64,000 nucleotides of DNA from Saprospiraceae bacterium (GCA_028280415.1 JANQLV010000065.1:159016-223015); one strand, 5' to 3'. Shown: positions 28,816 through 38,012, numbered from the stretch's first letter. The notes: a model not told the origin generated them from the letters alone. Made by a program: numbers and translations.

Positions 28816-28905
28816 TTAAGACTTCTCTTCATTAACCAGCGTTAATGCTTTACGTCCCAAATAAATAGCAGCTAAGACGAGGGTATATGTTATTGTCGCA
28901 GTCAT
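28816..28905 (-). CDS. Possible 29-residue hydrophobic small protein
   Basis: The minus strand encodes a 29-residue peptide (MTATITYTLVLAAIYLGRKA and nine more) with one short hydrophobic helix and a Lys/Glu end. A very good promoter (TTG-N17-TATCTTTG, -7 box at 28916-28923) ends only 10 bases before the ATG, so the leader would be extremely short. No homologue is known to me. It could instead be a non-coding transcript. Confidence 0.35.
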   Translation of the reverse strand: MTATITYTLVLAAIYLGRKALTLVNEEKS

Positions 28906-28915
28906 AATTCCGTGG

Positions 28916-28943
28916 CAAAGATAGATATCTTTTCGTAAATCAA
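28916..28943 (-). promoter_or_regulatory. Consensus-like promoter before the 29-codon ORF
   Basis: On the minus strand TTG, 17 bases, then TATCTTTG (28923-28916). It points away from the TIGR02757 gene and so drives the short ORF or an untranslated RNA. Confidence 0.5.
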
Positions 28944-28983
28944 ACGAATAAAGTTAAATTTATGCGGCCTTCTATCAGAAGAA

Positions 28984-29802
28984 ATGACGTCAAACGACAT
29001 ATTCAGTGATGTAGATAATATGAATCCAAAAAAACTCAAAGCATTTCTCGACGAACAGGTATTTCGCTTCAATGTGCCTGGTTTTATAGAAAATGATCCA
29101 ATTCAAATTCCCCATCGCTTTCAAAGACTTCAGGATATTGAAATCACGGGCTTTTGGGTGGCTATGCTTGCATGGGGACAGCGTAAAACAATTATTAATA
29201 AGTCCAGCAACTTAATAGATCGAATGGGGGGAGCCCCTTATGATTTTATTCTCAATCACAAGGAGAAGGACAGGAAAGCCTTTTTGGATTTTAAACATCG
29301 GACCTTTCAGGCTACGGATACTTTGTATTTTTTAGAATTTCTTCAGAATTACTATCGACAATATGATTCATTGGAAGATGCTTTTGTCCGATTTATGAAT
29401 CCGGAGGAAGAGACCATGGAAAATGCGCTCAAAGGATTTCATGAGCTGTTTTTTGATCATCCACATGCTCCGCAACGTACCCGAAAACATATTGCTACAC
29501 CCGCGCGAAAATCGAGCTGTAAAAGGCTCAATATGTTTTTGCGCTGGATGGTTAGAAAGGATAATAAAGGAGTCGATTTTGGTCTCTGGAATCGAATCAA
29601 ACCCAATCAATTAATGATGCCGCTTGATGTACATGTTGAGAGAGTAGGCCGTCAGCTTGGACTCCTAAAGCGGAAACAGAGAGACTGGCAGGCAGTTATA
29701 GAACTAACAGAGCAATTGAAGAAATTTGATCCCGAAGACCCGGTGAAATACGATTTTGCTCTGTTTGGAATGGGCCTTACCGAAAAACAACTGCCCGGTT
29801 AA
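28984..29802 (+). CDS. TIGR02757 (DUF2400) family protein
   Basis: A 272-residue protein; an internal ATG at 29020 (MNPKKLKAFLDE) gives the more usual family N-terminus and may be the true start. Typical segments: ENDPIQIPHRFQRLQDIEI near 38, AMLAWGQRKTIINKS near 60, SSCKRLNMFLRWMVRKD near 178, and MMPLDVHVERVGRQLGLL near 215. The family is widespread, predicted helical, and has no assigned biochemical activity; its fold recalls HhH DNA glycosylases, which is only a suggestion. Confidence 0.85.
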   Translation: MTSNDIFSDVDNMNPKKLKAFLDEQVFRFNVPGFIENDPIQIPHRFQRLQDIEITGFWVAMLAWGQRKTIINKSSNLIDRMGGAPYDFILNHKEKDRKAFLDFKHRTFQATDTLYFLEFLQNYYRQYDSLEDAFVRFMNPEEETMENALKGFHELFFDHPHAPQRTRKHIATPARKSSCKRLNMFLRWMVRKDNKGVDFGLWNRIKPNQLMMPLDVHVERVGRQLGLLKRKQRDWQAVIELTEQLKKFDPEDPVKYDFALFGMGLTEKQLPG

Positions 29803-29819
29803 TGCTCTGGTTTTTTGAT

Positions 29820-32414
29820 TTACTCTGTACTCAAAACTTCTCCTGGATTTTGTCTGGTAGTTTTCTGTAAATGATAAAAAAGAACGATCATGGAAATGCT
29901 AAAGCAGATAATTGCCGATAGAAATAGATATTGACCGTTAAGTTGAATGCGGTAAGCATAATTTGCCAACCATGCCTGCATCAGATAAAACGTCAGGGGT
30001 ACGGCAATGACGATAGCCACAAAGTATACGGAAATGAATTCCCAGCCTAATACCTTCATCAAATTGAAATCTGTTGCGCCCAGTATTCGTCTTATACTGA
30101 GTTCTTTGATCTTTGATTGTGTGGTAAAACTGATCAAACCAAATAAACCGATTAATGAGATGATGATTGCGATTACGGTAAAGCAGCTCACTAGCTTACT
30201 GAATCGCCGTTCTCTTTGATAGGCTTCTGAAAAGGCTTCATCTACAAAATTAAAAGTCAAAGGATCTGCTGTGAATTTTTTCCAGATTTTTTCTATTTCA
30301 GTAGTGAGTCCGGAAAGCTGTTCAACCTCAAGTTTTATCAATATATTATCCGGGCTTACCCTGGTTCCGGGCGGAAATATGAAAAAAGCAATTGGCCTGA
30401 TCTGTGAATGGAGGCTTGTATTATGGTGATCTTTAACCACACCAATCACTTTTCGATTTCTACCTCCAATATTGATGTATTGACCTTCGAGTTCGCCTAA
30501 ACCAATTATATTCTGGGCTTTTTCATTAATAATGACGGAACCAGCAGAATCAATAGCAAAATCCGATGTGAAGTTACGGCCGGAAACAAAGTCGATACCG
30601 GTCAATTCAAAATAATTCTTATCCACTCCTACAATTTCAATATTGCTCGTCCGCTCTTCGAGAGAATCTGCCCAGTTTAGCCCCCAGGTATTATTATGTT
30701 CACTTGGAAGGTCTTCACTGGTTGTAGTCACGCCGAGAATTCCGGGTAACTGAGCCAGTTCTTTCTGAATGACGTGTAATTTTTTTTGTAGAAATCGATC
30801 ATTCACTGGGATGTGCATAAGTTGACTGGTATCGAATCCCAGATCGAAATTCTTTAGATAACTATACTGTTGAAAGACGATCAAAGCAGATGCTACTAAT
30901 ACCAGAGTGATCAGGTATTGAAAGCCGAGAAACATTTTTCGGGTCAGCGTATTCAGGCCAGTTTTAAATTGTATAGCGGAATTACCTTTGGAGAAAAAAT
31001 TGAGTTTCGCTATCGAAATAGAAGGGAGTAAACCCGTGATTATGCCCAATGCGATTATGGAGAGAAAGATAAAAAGCCAATCCCCCGGAGATAAATCATA
31101 ATAACTCAAATCCAGTTCCAGAAAGGCGTTTAAGCGTGTAATAGATAACATCATTAACAATACTGCAGCAATTCCGGCGCAACCAGTAAGAACAACGGAC
31201 TCAATGATAAACTGCCGAATGATCCCTAGTTTTTTGGTCCCTAAAACCTTCCGGACGCTTACTTCTTTAGCTCGCATAGAAGCTCTCGCTGTAGTGAGGT
31301 TAATATAATTGGAAATGGAAATAAAAAGGATCAGCAAACCAATCGCTCCAAAAATATATAGAAACCGGATATCACCTGCTGTTGAACTCCTCTGTATGCC
31401 TCTGGAATGGAGATGAATATCGTAAAAAGCCTGAAAGGCCATGCTGTTTGTTCTGCCCATTTCGGGGCCCAGGCGGTCCGCCATAAGATCGGGCAAAGCC
31501 GCTTTGATTTCCGGAAGACGGTTTTCCGGTACTTTGATATAAGTTCGTAACCAGGAAAATCCCCAGGACTTGATTAATTTACTGTATAATTCTTCGGCAT
31601 TAGCCATTGCTCCAAGGGCCCGGAATTGTATATGTGAATTTTTGGGCGGATCTTCAATTACTCCGGATATCCGCATTTGATACTCCTGATCACCATCGTA
31701 GACTTTTACCTTCAATACCTTATCCAGGGATGTTGCTGTTCCAAAAAGTTGTTCGCTTAAGCTTCGGGTAATGACAAGGCTATTTAACTCTTTCAGACAG
31801 GTTTCAGGATTACCCTGTATCATTTTAAAAGAAAAGAAATCAAAAAAAGTAGAATCCGCCCAGTAAAATTCATCGATGAGTAGCGGATGCTTATCGCCCA
31901 TTTTAACCGGGTCATTCCCAAATCTGCATACGCTGATAAACGGGAACGTTTCCGATAAGGATTGCCCGTGCTGAGAGGAAGTAACAACTGTTTTTTTATC
32001 ATTTACAGGATTACTCCTTAAAACGCGATAGATGTGCTCCCCTTCCAGATGCATTTTATCAAAAGAGAGCTGATCCTTAATAAATAAACCAATATAGAAT
32101 ACTGCTGCTATACCCAGGATAAGTCCGCTGAGATTAATTGCAGAAGATAATTTATGCCGGAAAGCGTGGCGATAAGCCATTTTGAAATGATTTTTCCACA
32201 TAGCACTGGATTGAAAATATTGGAAGAAAGGCAATCTATACCATCTCGGAGAGAACAAAGCCCTGGTCATAAATCTTCTTCGGGCTTTTCGAATTCCAAA
32301 CTTCATGATGTCTCGCTCGTAAAGCTCCATTAAGTCTCCTTCCAACTCATCGAGAAATTCTTCTGAGCAAGTTTTTTTCAAAAAGAAAAGAGCCCACTTG
32401 GGAGGATTAGCCAT
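29820..32414 (-). CDS. ABC transporter permease, MacB/FtsX type with N-terminal prefix domain
   Basis: An 864-residue protein with a permease-prefix domain (about 1-80: WALFFLKKTCSEEFLDELEG) fused to two MacB_PCD/FtsX units. Membrane helices lie near 93-115, around 350, 400 and 450, and again at 490-510 and the last 150 residues. VRKVLGTKKLGIIRQFIIES near 387 and IRRILGATDFNLMKVLG near 777 are the paired cytosolic coupling motifs. Such proteins move lipophilic or peptide compounds, or transmit mechanical force, with a separate ATPase; none is encoded next to it. It overlaps padR by 8 bases. Confidence 0.88.
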   Translation of the reverse strand: MANPPKWALFFLKKTCSEEFLDELEGDLMELYERDIMKFGIRKARRRFMTRALFSPRWYRLPFFQYFQSSAMWKNHFKMAYRHAFRHKLSSAINLSGLILGIAAVFYIGLFIKDQLSFDKMHLEGEHIYRVLRSNPVNDKKTVVTSSQHGQSLSETFPFISVCRFGNDPVKMGDKHPLLIDEFYWADSTFFDFFSFKMIQGNPETCLKELNSLVITRSLSEQLFGTATSLDKVLKVKVYDGDQEYQMRISGVIEDPPKNSHIQFRALGAMANAEELYSKLIKSWGFSWLRTYIKVPENRLPEIKAALPDLMADRLGPEMGRTNSMAFQAFYDIHLHSRGIQRSSTAGDIRFLYIFGAIGLLILFISISNYINLTTARASMRAKEVSVRKVLGTKKLGIIRQFIIESVVLTGCAGIAAVLLMMLSITRLNAFLELDLSYYDLSPGDWLFIFLSIIALGIITGLLPSISIAKLNFFSKGNSAIQFKTGLNTLTRKMFLGFQYLITLVLVASALIVFQQYSYLKNFDLGFDTSQLMHIPVNDRFLQKKLHVIQKELAQLPGILGVTTTSEDLPSEHNNTWGLNWADSLEERTSNIEIVGVDKNYFELTGIDFVSGRNFTSDFAIDSAGSVIINEKAQNIIGLGELEGQYINIGGRNRKVIGVVKDHHNTSLHSQIRPIAFFIFPPGTRVSPDNILIKLEVEQLSGLTTEIEKIWKKFTADPLTFNFVDEAFSEAYQRERRFSKLVSCFTVIAIIISLIGLFGLISFTTQSKIKELSIRRILGATDFNLMKVLGWEFISVYFVAIVIAVPLTFYLMQAWLANYAYRIQLNGQYLFLSAIICFSISMIVLFYHLQKTTRQNPGEVLSTE

Positions 32415-32739
32415 ATTGGAAAGATATTTTTGGTAATAAGCGCCATAATTGTTCGCGTTGCTGGCGGATCAGTTCTAAGGCTTTCTGACCTTCTGATCTT
32501 ATTCGGTAAAGCCTTTTGCTTCGACCTCCCCGAACCGGAGAAGCAGGACCATTATAAGACTCTATAAAACCTTTTTTTTCAAGACGGCTGAGTGTGGTAT
32601 GGATGGAACTTACACTTACTTTGCGGTTGATTTGTTTATCAATCTCATCCATTACATTGACGCCATAAGCGGTCCCGTCGAGAATACCGACAATTAAAAG
32701 TACCAACTCTTCGAACTCTCCCAGATGTGTTCCTTTCAT
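32407..32739 (-). CDS. PadR family transcriptional regulator
   Basis: A 110-residue winged-helix regulator: LGEFEELVLLIVGILDGTAY at 5-24, VSSIHTTLSRLEKKGFIES near 37, RGGRSKRLYRIRSEGQKAL near 69. In Bacteroidota such small PadR proteins usually precede and repress an ABC permease gene, and here padR overlaps the permease gene by 8 bases. The promoter region carries two copies of a 12-base direct repeat that cover the -33 box and the start of transcription, fitting autorepression. The signal it senses is unknown. Confidence 0.9.
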   Translation of the reverse strand: MKGTHLGEFEELVLLIVGILDGTAYGVNVMDEIDKQINRKVSVSSIHTTLSRLEKKGFIESYNGPASPVRGGRSKRLYRIRSEGQKALELIRQQREQLWRLLPKISFQYG

Positions 32740-32745
32740 GATATA

Positions 32746-32792
32746 ATTCGTAAATGTAGGACAAATCTAATTATTTCATTCGTAAATGTCAA
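32746..32792 (-). promoter_or_regulatory. padR promoter with flanking direct-repeat operator
   Basis: On the minus strand TTGACA (32792-32787) and TAGATTTG (32769-32762) form a good Bacteroidota promoter (TTG-N20-TAnnTTTG). A 12-base repeat, ATTCGTAAATGT on the plus strand, occurs at 32746-32757 and 32778-32789, exactly 32 bases apart. One copy lies at the expected transcription start and the other over the -33 box. Confidence 0.65.
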
Positions 32793-32894
32793 TGATATAA
32801 AGCTGAATTTATTCTAAACCCGAATTCTTTGGTGAGTAACTGAAATTATTGAAATGGTTTGACTGGAGAAAATAAGTAGAATACGGATGGGAAA

Positions 32895-32929
32895 AAGAAA
32901 TCCCGAATTTTCATTTGAAAATTCGGGAT
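32895..32929 (-). terminator. Terminator after the DUF4783 gene
   Basis: Perfect 13-bp arms (32900-32912 and 32917-32929) with a 4-base loop, followed on the minus strand by TTTCTTTTTCCC. Confidence 0.75.
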
Positions 32930-32961
32930 GACTCCTATTAAGGGTATAAATATTTTAGGGA

Positions 32962-33345
32962 TTAATCTTCGCTAATGCTGATTTCCTGGATCGTATAAGT
33001 ATTGCCGGATACTTTCATATAAACATATACCCGGAATACCTTGCCACTTGCTTTAAGATTGCCGATAGTATATTTTGAACCAGCACCTTTAGAGGTTCCA
33101 TCGTGGACTTGAGTATACGATTGAGGTTTGTTTTTCGCAAAAAAGTTGGCTAGAGCCTTCTTCGCTTGCGCTTTGTCAAAAAGATTATCGTCATCCAGGA
33201 TTGATACTTCTACTTTATCATCAAAATATTGAGCTAAAGTATTTGCATCACCATTACTTATTGCTTTGGATATATTGCTCAGATTATCGGGCGTCACCAT
33301 AGCAATAGAGGGAGCGATTAATAGAACGAACAATAACTTCTTCAT
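32962..33345 (-). CDS. DUF4783 domain-containing secreted protein
   Basis: A 127-residue protein with a signal peptide (1-17) and a small NTF2-like DUF4783 domain: ISKAISNGDANTLAQYFDD near 25, VEVSILDDDNLFDKAQAKKA near 48 and a final strand YTIQEISISED. The family is typical of Bacteroidota and without known activity. It has its own strong terminator. Confidence 0.8.
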   Translation of the reverse strand: MKKLLFVLLIAPSIAMVTPDNLSNISKAISNGDANTLAQYFDDKVEVSILDDDNLFDKAQAKKALANFFAKNKPQSYTQVHDGTSKGAGSKYTIGNLKASGKVFRVYVYMKVSGNTYTIQEISISED

Positions 33346-33828
33346 GATTTCAAGTTTTTAATGTAAATGGGTCTAAATTCATGCCATCGCATATTTAGAC
33401 GCTGTAAATCTATAATTTATACCTGGTTTAGTCAAGAAATACAAAAATGAAAGGCTTTTTATGCTGACAACCGACTAAAAAAATAATGGGGTTCGATTAG
33501 TGTGTATATGTAAATTTCTGTAAATCAGAATATTAAACTGATTTTGAGCCGTTTTTATCAACATTTCCAAAACAGCTATATAACGATTTAAAATTCTGTT
33601 AAATTATAGTGAAAATGTTAAAAAAACAGAATTTCAATGGTTTTTAAACTTTTAGAAGCAAAAGATATCTTTTTCTTTTCCATCAGAAGAAATAGAAATT
33701 TTATTAAAAAAAGTATTTTTGGGACGCCTATTAACCAAAGCCTGATACCTCTTATTTATTTGACATTTTTGTATCGAAGCGCGTAGTTTAGCATCGATTT
33801 GATATTGCTTTGTAAATCGTATTAAATA
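33346..33828. other. 483-bp AT-rich intergenic region before gpmI
   Basis: No gene is seen. It contains a 10-bp inverted repeat (AAATTCTGTT at 33591-33600 and AACAGAATTT at 33625-33634) and two possible gpmI promoters: TATTTTTG at 33714-33721, and TTGACA at 33760-33765 with TAGTTTAG at 33784-33791 (18-base spacer, one mismatch to TAnnTTTG). Confidence 0.4.
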
Positions 33829-35358
33829 ATGGAGAAAAAAGCAATTCTTGTTATACTTGATGGCTGGGGACACGGCCCAAAACCTGAAGTAAGTGCTATT
33901 GCTCAGGCGAACACTCCTTTCGTGGATAGTTTATACGAAAAGTACCCTAATTCTGAATTGATCACTCATGGAGAAGATGTTGGCCTGCCCGATGGTCAGA
34001 TGGGCAATTCCGAAGTCGGGCACATGAATATTGGTGCGGGGCGAGTAGTTTATCAGGAACTGGCTCGGGTCAATAAGGCTATTCGAGAAGGGGACTTACA
34101 AAAAAATCCAGTCTTACTCGAAGCTTTTCAATACGCAAAAGAAAATGATAGAAAAGTACATTTCCTGGGTTTGCTTTCGGATGGGGGCGTGCATTCGCAT
34201 ATCAATCATTTGAAGGCCTTATGTGATATCGCTACAGAGCAGCAACTGGAGAAAGTTTTTATTCATGCCTTTACGGATGGTCGGGATACTGCACCCAATG
34301 GCGGAGTGAAATATGTAGCGGATATGCTAGAGCATATTGCCCATCAAAAGGTCAGCATTGCTTCTGTGACGGGACGTTATTATGCGATGGATAGAGACAA
34401 GAGATGGGAGCGAATCAAATTGGCTTATGATGCTTTGGTTCGCGGGCTTGGAAAATATACGCAGGATCTGATTGCAAGTATTGAGGAAAGCTATGCCGAG
34501 GGAATTACAGATGAATTTATCAAACCAATCATATTGGCGGATGAAGATGATATTCCTGCTGCCCGGATTGAGGAAGGAGATGTGGTATTGTTTTTCAATT
34601 TCAGAACGGATCGCCCCCGGGAGTTAACCGAAGTGCTTTCTCAACGGGATTTTCCCGATTTCGGGATGAAAAAACTTGATCTCCGATACCTCACCATGAC
34701 TCGCTATGATGAAACCTTCGAAGGGATTGATGTACTTTTTAATAAAGATGATATTGAACTACCCTTGGGAGAGGTGCTGGCAAAAGCGGGAAAGACACAG
34801 ACCCGAATTGCAGAAACAGAGAAATACCCGCATGTAACTTTTTTCTTTTCCGGAGGAAATGAGAAGATACTGGAAGGAGAAAAACGGATTATGATTCCTT
34901 CTCCCAAAGTAGCGACCTATGACCTGAAACCGGAAATGAGTGCCTTAGAAGTTACAGATGCGATTATAGAAGATATCAAAACTAATCGACCAGATTTTAT
35001 TTGCCTGAACTATGCCAATACAGATATGGTTGGTCACACAGGGGTATTTGCAGCAGCCGTTAAAGCGGCAGAAGTGGTTGATGAATGTGTAAAACGATTG
35101 GTGGAAACTTCCCTGGAAGCAGATTATGAGATACTCATTATTGCAGATCACGGAAACTCCGATTATATGATTAATGAAGATGGCTCTCCCCATACCGCAC
35201 ATACCATGAATCCCGTACCCTGTATTTGGCTTGGCAATCATATAGATAATAAAAAGCTAAAGTCAGGCAGACTGGCAGATGTAGCACCGACAATACTTGA
35301 GTTGATGAATATGGAACAACCGGATTTGATGACCGGACAATCGCTAATTGAAAAATAA
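33829..35358 (+). CDS. gpmI: 2,3-bisphosphoglycerate-independent phosphoglycerate mutase
   Basis: A 509-residue, two-domain metalloenzyme interconverting 3- and 2-phosphoglycerate in glycolysis. Metal and catalytic sites: VILDGWGHGP near residue 8, the phosphoserine loop GQMGNSEVGHMNIGAGR near 56-72, HAFTDGRDTAP near 146, RYYAMDRDKRWER near 183, and IADHGNSDYM near 440 with HTAHTMNPVPC near 457. Full length. Overlaps the following lipoprotein-like gene by one base (TAATG), so the two are probably co-transcribed. Confidence 0.95.
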   Translation: MEKKAILVILDGWGHGPKPEVSAIAQANTPFVDSLYEKYPNSELITHGEDVGLPDGQMGNSEVGHMNIGAGRVVYQELARVNKAIREGDLQKNPVLLEAFQYAKENDRKVHFLGLLSDGGVHSHINHLKALCDIATEQQLEKVFIHAFTDGRDTAPNGGVKYVADMLEHIAHQKVSIASVTGRYYAMDRDKRWERIKLAYDALVRGLGKYTQDLIASIEESYAEGITDEFIKPIILADEDDIPAARIEEGDVVLFFNFRTDRPRELTEVLSQRDFPDFGMKKLDLRYLTMTRYDETFEGIDVLFNKDDIELPLGEVLAKAGKTQTRIAETEKYPHVTFFFSGGNEKILEGEKRIMIPSPKVATYDLKPEMSALEVTDAIIEDIKTNRPDFICLNYANTDMVGHTGVFAAAVKAAEVVDECVKRLVETSLEADYEILIIADHGNSDYMINEDGSPHTAHTMNPVPCIWLGNHIDNKKLKSGRLADVAPTILELMNMEQPDLMTGQSLIEK

Positions 35359-35912
35359 TGATGAGAAAAGTCAATTATCTTTTTGTTTTATGGATATCTA
35401 TCAGCCTGTGGACTTGTACGGATAATTCCAATGTAACGATTCCCGGTCAAACACAATTCTTTGATTTGAAAAGTTATTTTGAGCAGGAATATAAACGTTT
35501 GGATAAAGTTGAAAAGGTTATTAAAAAAGCAGATATCGCGGGGCAAGTGGAAGAGAAAACGGTTAGCGGAATTGATTTCAAAACCGAGCTGGCCCTGTTT
35601 GTTGATTCTGATATCAACAAAGTATCCTGGTTGGATAAATACGAAGTAGATAGCATACACCATAATAATCAACTCAGCCAATTAGTATACAAAGCAAAGG
35701 ATGATCAGTTGAAAACCAATAAGCTTTCTATCTTCTTTGCAGAAGAGAAAGTCCGTAGAATTGAAATCATTCGGAAAACCGGAAGCATTGCGGCTACGCT
35801 TAAGCAGGAATTAATCTATGAGCCAGCCATGGGATATTCCGTTAAAAGCATCCAGCATACTAGTCTTTCCGAGCCTTACGTTCTAGCACTGGATGTACGT
35901 TTTGTACAGTAG
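35358..35912 (+). CDS. Putative lipoprotein, function unknown
   Basis: A 184-residue protein with a hydrophobic N-terminus and a possible lipid-accepting Cys at residue 20 (ISLWTC; an imperfect lipobox). The mature part is charged with mixed alpha/beta character (FEQEYKRLDKVEKVIKKAD near 38). The gene starts within the gpmI stop codon. Its last 53 bases overlap the 3' end of the convergent OmpA gene. No family recognised. Confidence 0.6.
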   Translation: MMRKVNYLFVLWISISLWTCTDNSNVTIPGQTQFFDLKSYFEQEYKRLDKVEKVIKKADIAGQVEEKTVSGIDFKTELALFVDSDINKVSWLDKYEVDSIHHNNQLSQLVYKAKDDQLKTNKLSIFFAEEKVRRIEIIRKTGSIAATLKQELIYEPAMGYSVKSIQHTSLSEPYVLALDVRFVQ

Positions 35913-36618
35913 TGGTATTCTTTATTAGCTCTCCATAATGATTAAGTGTAAGAAGGATTACCCGCCGATTGCGTTTTCTATTCTCCGGCAGGTCCAGACC
36001 TTTCTGGCAAGTATTGCTCTGAGCCGGACTAGCTTCACCACAAGCTTTCGCCATGATTTGTGAGCTGCTGATTCCTTTTCGTAACAGGTATCGCTTCACA
36101 GAACGAACGCGGTTTTTGGACAAACCGACATTATACCTGGCATCTCCCTTGGAATCAGTGAATCCTATAATCGCAACGCTTAATTTTGGATTTGACTGGA
36201 GTAATTTTACTAAAGTGTCTAACTGGTGTTGAGCTTTAGCATTGACCCTGTAATCATCAAAACCGAAATAAATAGTATTGTCCTGGCAAATCTTCTTTGT
36301 AAATTGCACAATGGCTGGCATTTTATTATTGTTGGCCTCTAAATTGACTACGCTTGCATTTTGAAATCCCCTGAGAACAAGTCTGTCCCTGACTGCTTTT
36401 GCCTTTTGATATTCGTGGAATGTAGCCCTTAAGTAATAATGATGAATATTGCTCTTATCCGTATTCAGATAAATATCATTGATTCCGGAAAATGCAAAAT
36501 GAGTGAAGGGAATTTTTTTAGCAAATGTGCCGATTTTGACTTTGTAAGTAGTTATTGCATGGAGCTGTACCGTAAAGCAACAACACAGTATAGGGTACAA
36601 CATAGTGTGTATGCGCAT
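35860..36618 (-). CDS. OmpA family protein
   Basis: A 252-residue protein with a signal peptide (1-21), a SPOR-like segment (about 25-95; YKVKIGTFAKKIP) and an OmpA C-terminal peptidoglycan-binding domain (about 115-225): IYFGFDDYRVNAKAQHQLD, IIGFTDSKGDARYNVGLSKNR (near 150-170; D and R bind diaminopimelate) and a final RKRNRRVILL. It would tether the cell wall in the periplasm. The 27-residue C-terminal extension overlaps the neighbouring gene on the other strand. Confidence 0.82.
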   Translation of the reverse strand: MRIHTMLYPILCCCFTVQLHAITTYKVKIGTFAKKIPFTHFAFSGINDIYLNTDKSNIHHYYLRATFHEYQKAKAVRDRLVLRGFQNASVVNLEANNNKMPAIVQFTKKICQDNTIYFGFDDYRVNAKAQHQLDTLVKLLQSNPKLSVAIIGFTDSKGDARYNVGLSKNRVRSVKRYLLRKGISSSQIMAKACGEASPAQSNTCQKGLDLPENRKRNRRVILLTLNHYGELIKNTTTVQNVHPVLERKARKD

Positions 36619-36789
36619 GGTTTAGACAGTTTTGATTAAAAAGTGGGATTCAACTAGGGTGCAGGGCTAAATTAGAAGTTTTTCATATTAAAACAAAATT
36701 AAATATGTTAAAATTATACATTTCTTTATCTGTTAGTCCACTTGTTAAAATAATGTATCTGCTTATCCCGAATTTTAGTTGATTTCTTT

Positions 36790-36797
36790 TACTTTCG
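36790..36797 (+). promoter_or_regulatory. Possible -7 box before the ferredoxin reductase gene
   Basis: TACTTTCG differs from TAnnTTTG by one base and lies 35 bases before the ATG. Confidence 0.3.
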
Positions 36798-36832
36798 CAA
36801 AACAGTATAAGCTTTAAACTGTTCACACTGAT

Positions 36833-37939
36833 ATGAGTACAGAATTCTATAATTTAAAGGTAAAAGAAGTGATCAGGGAGACGGTAGATTGTGTTTCCCT
36901 TTCATTCGAAATCCCATCGGATTTAAAAGAGGTTTTTGAGTATAAACAGGGACAATACGCCACCCTTCGTTTTCAGTTAAATGGTCAGGATGTTCGTAGG
37001 GCCTATTCAATGTCGAGTAGTCCTCTGAATGAGGATTTTACAGTGACCGTAAAAGAGTTAAAAGGAGGGCTGGTTTCAACCCACATTAATAAAAATATCC
37101 AATCCGGGATGGAAATCGCAGTGATGCCTCCGGATGGCAGGTTTTTTACAAAGCTCAAGGAGGAAAATCGCAAAACGTACTATCTCTTTGCCGCAGGAAG
37201 CGGAATCACTCCAATAATGTCGATTCTGAAAACGATAGTTGAAAAAGAACCACAGAGTGTTGTTTTCCTGCTTTACGGTAATCGAAATGAGGAATCCATT
37301 ATTTTCAAGGATCAACTGGATCGTCTAGAAAGGCGCTATGCCGGACAATTGTTTGTTGAGCATATTCTTAGTCAGCCTGCAAAGGAGAAAAAAGGCGGTT
37401 TGGGAAGCTTTTTCAAAAAAGCTGTAACGAACTGGCAAGGGAAAATCGGGCGGATTGACCGGGAGCATGTTACTCAGTTTTTAGAGCAAAATCCCCCTCG
37501 CTTTCCCGATCTGGAGTATTTCATTTGTGGCCCGGGAGAAATGATAGATACGGTTGAAAATGCCTTGAAAGATCAGGGGATAAATGATAAGCACATACAT
37601 ACGGAGCGCTTTACAAATGACAGCCCGAAACCTGCAGAGGATTCAGCTGCAGCAAGTATTTCCAGTGCGAAAGTAATTATTCATCTCGACGGTCAAAAAG
37701 TGGAAATGAATATTGATGATAATAAGACAATTTTGGATAAGCTCTTGGAACAGAAATACGAGCCACCCTATTCCTGTACTTCCGGAGCTTGCTCTACTTG
37801 CATGGCCAAGCTAATCAAAGGTAGCGTCTCCATGGATGCCTGCTTTGCACTGGACGAAGATGAAGTTGCTGAGGGTTATATTCTCACCTGTCAGGCACAT
37901 CCGACAACTCCTGAAATAGAATTGACCTTTGAGGTGTAA
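36833..37939 (+). CDS. Flavin- and 2Fe-2S-containing reductase (PaaE/ferredoxin-NADP reductase type)
   Basis: A 368-residue electron-transfer protein with three modules: an FAD-binding barrel (RRAYSMSSSP near 55), an NAD(P)H domain (AAGSGITPIMSILK near 122; FICGPGEMID near 230) and a C-terminal plant-type 2Fe-2S ferredoxin domain (PYSCTSGACSTCMAKL near 312, final Cys in LTCQAHP near 352). The layout matches the reductase subunit PaaE of phenylacetyl-CoA epoxidase and related oxygenase reductases. No oxygenase genes are adjacent, so it may serve another partner. Confidence 0.87.
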   Translation: MSTEFYNLKVKEVIRETVDCVSLSFEIPSDLKEVFEYKQGQYATLRFQLNGQDVRRAYSMSSSPLNEDFTVTVKELKGGLVSTHINKNIQSGMEIAVMPPDGRFFTKLKEENRKTYYLFAAGSGITPIMSILKTIVEKEPQSVVFLLYGNRNEESIIFKDQLDRLERRYAGQLFVEHILSQPAKEKKGGLGSFFKKAVTNWQGKIGRIDREHVTQFLEQNPPRFPDLEYFICGPGEMIDTVENALKDQGINDKHIHTERFTNDSPKPAEDSAAASISSAKVIIHLDGQKVEMNIDDNKTILDKLLEQKYEPPYSCTSGACSTCMAKLIKGSVSMDACFALDEDEVAEGYILTCQAHPTTPEIELTFEV

Positions 37940-37953
37940 ACTTCGGTTGAAAT

Positions 37954-37999
37954 GAAGCGGAAGTTTCCTGCATTTAAAAATATAAGAAACTTCCGCTTC
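37954..37999. terminator. Bidirectional hairpin between convergent genes
   Basis: 14-bp perfect arms (37954-37967 and 37986-37999) with an AT-rich 18-base loop, between the ferredoxin reductase and ABC permease stops. No clear T-run; likely shared by both transcripts. Confidence 0.6.
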
Positions 38000-38012
38000 G
38001 CTTCAAATCCTA

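Noticed and set aside
33652..33873. 73-codon minus-strand frame over the gpmI start
   Set aside because: Overlaps the gpmI promoter and first codons and has no recognisable features.
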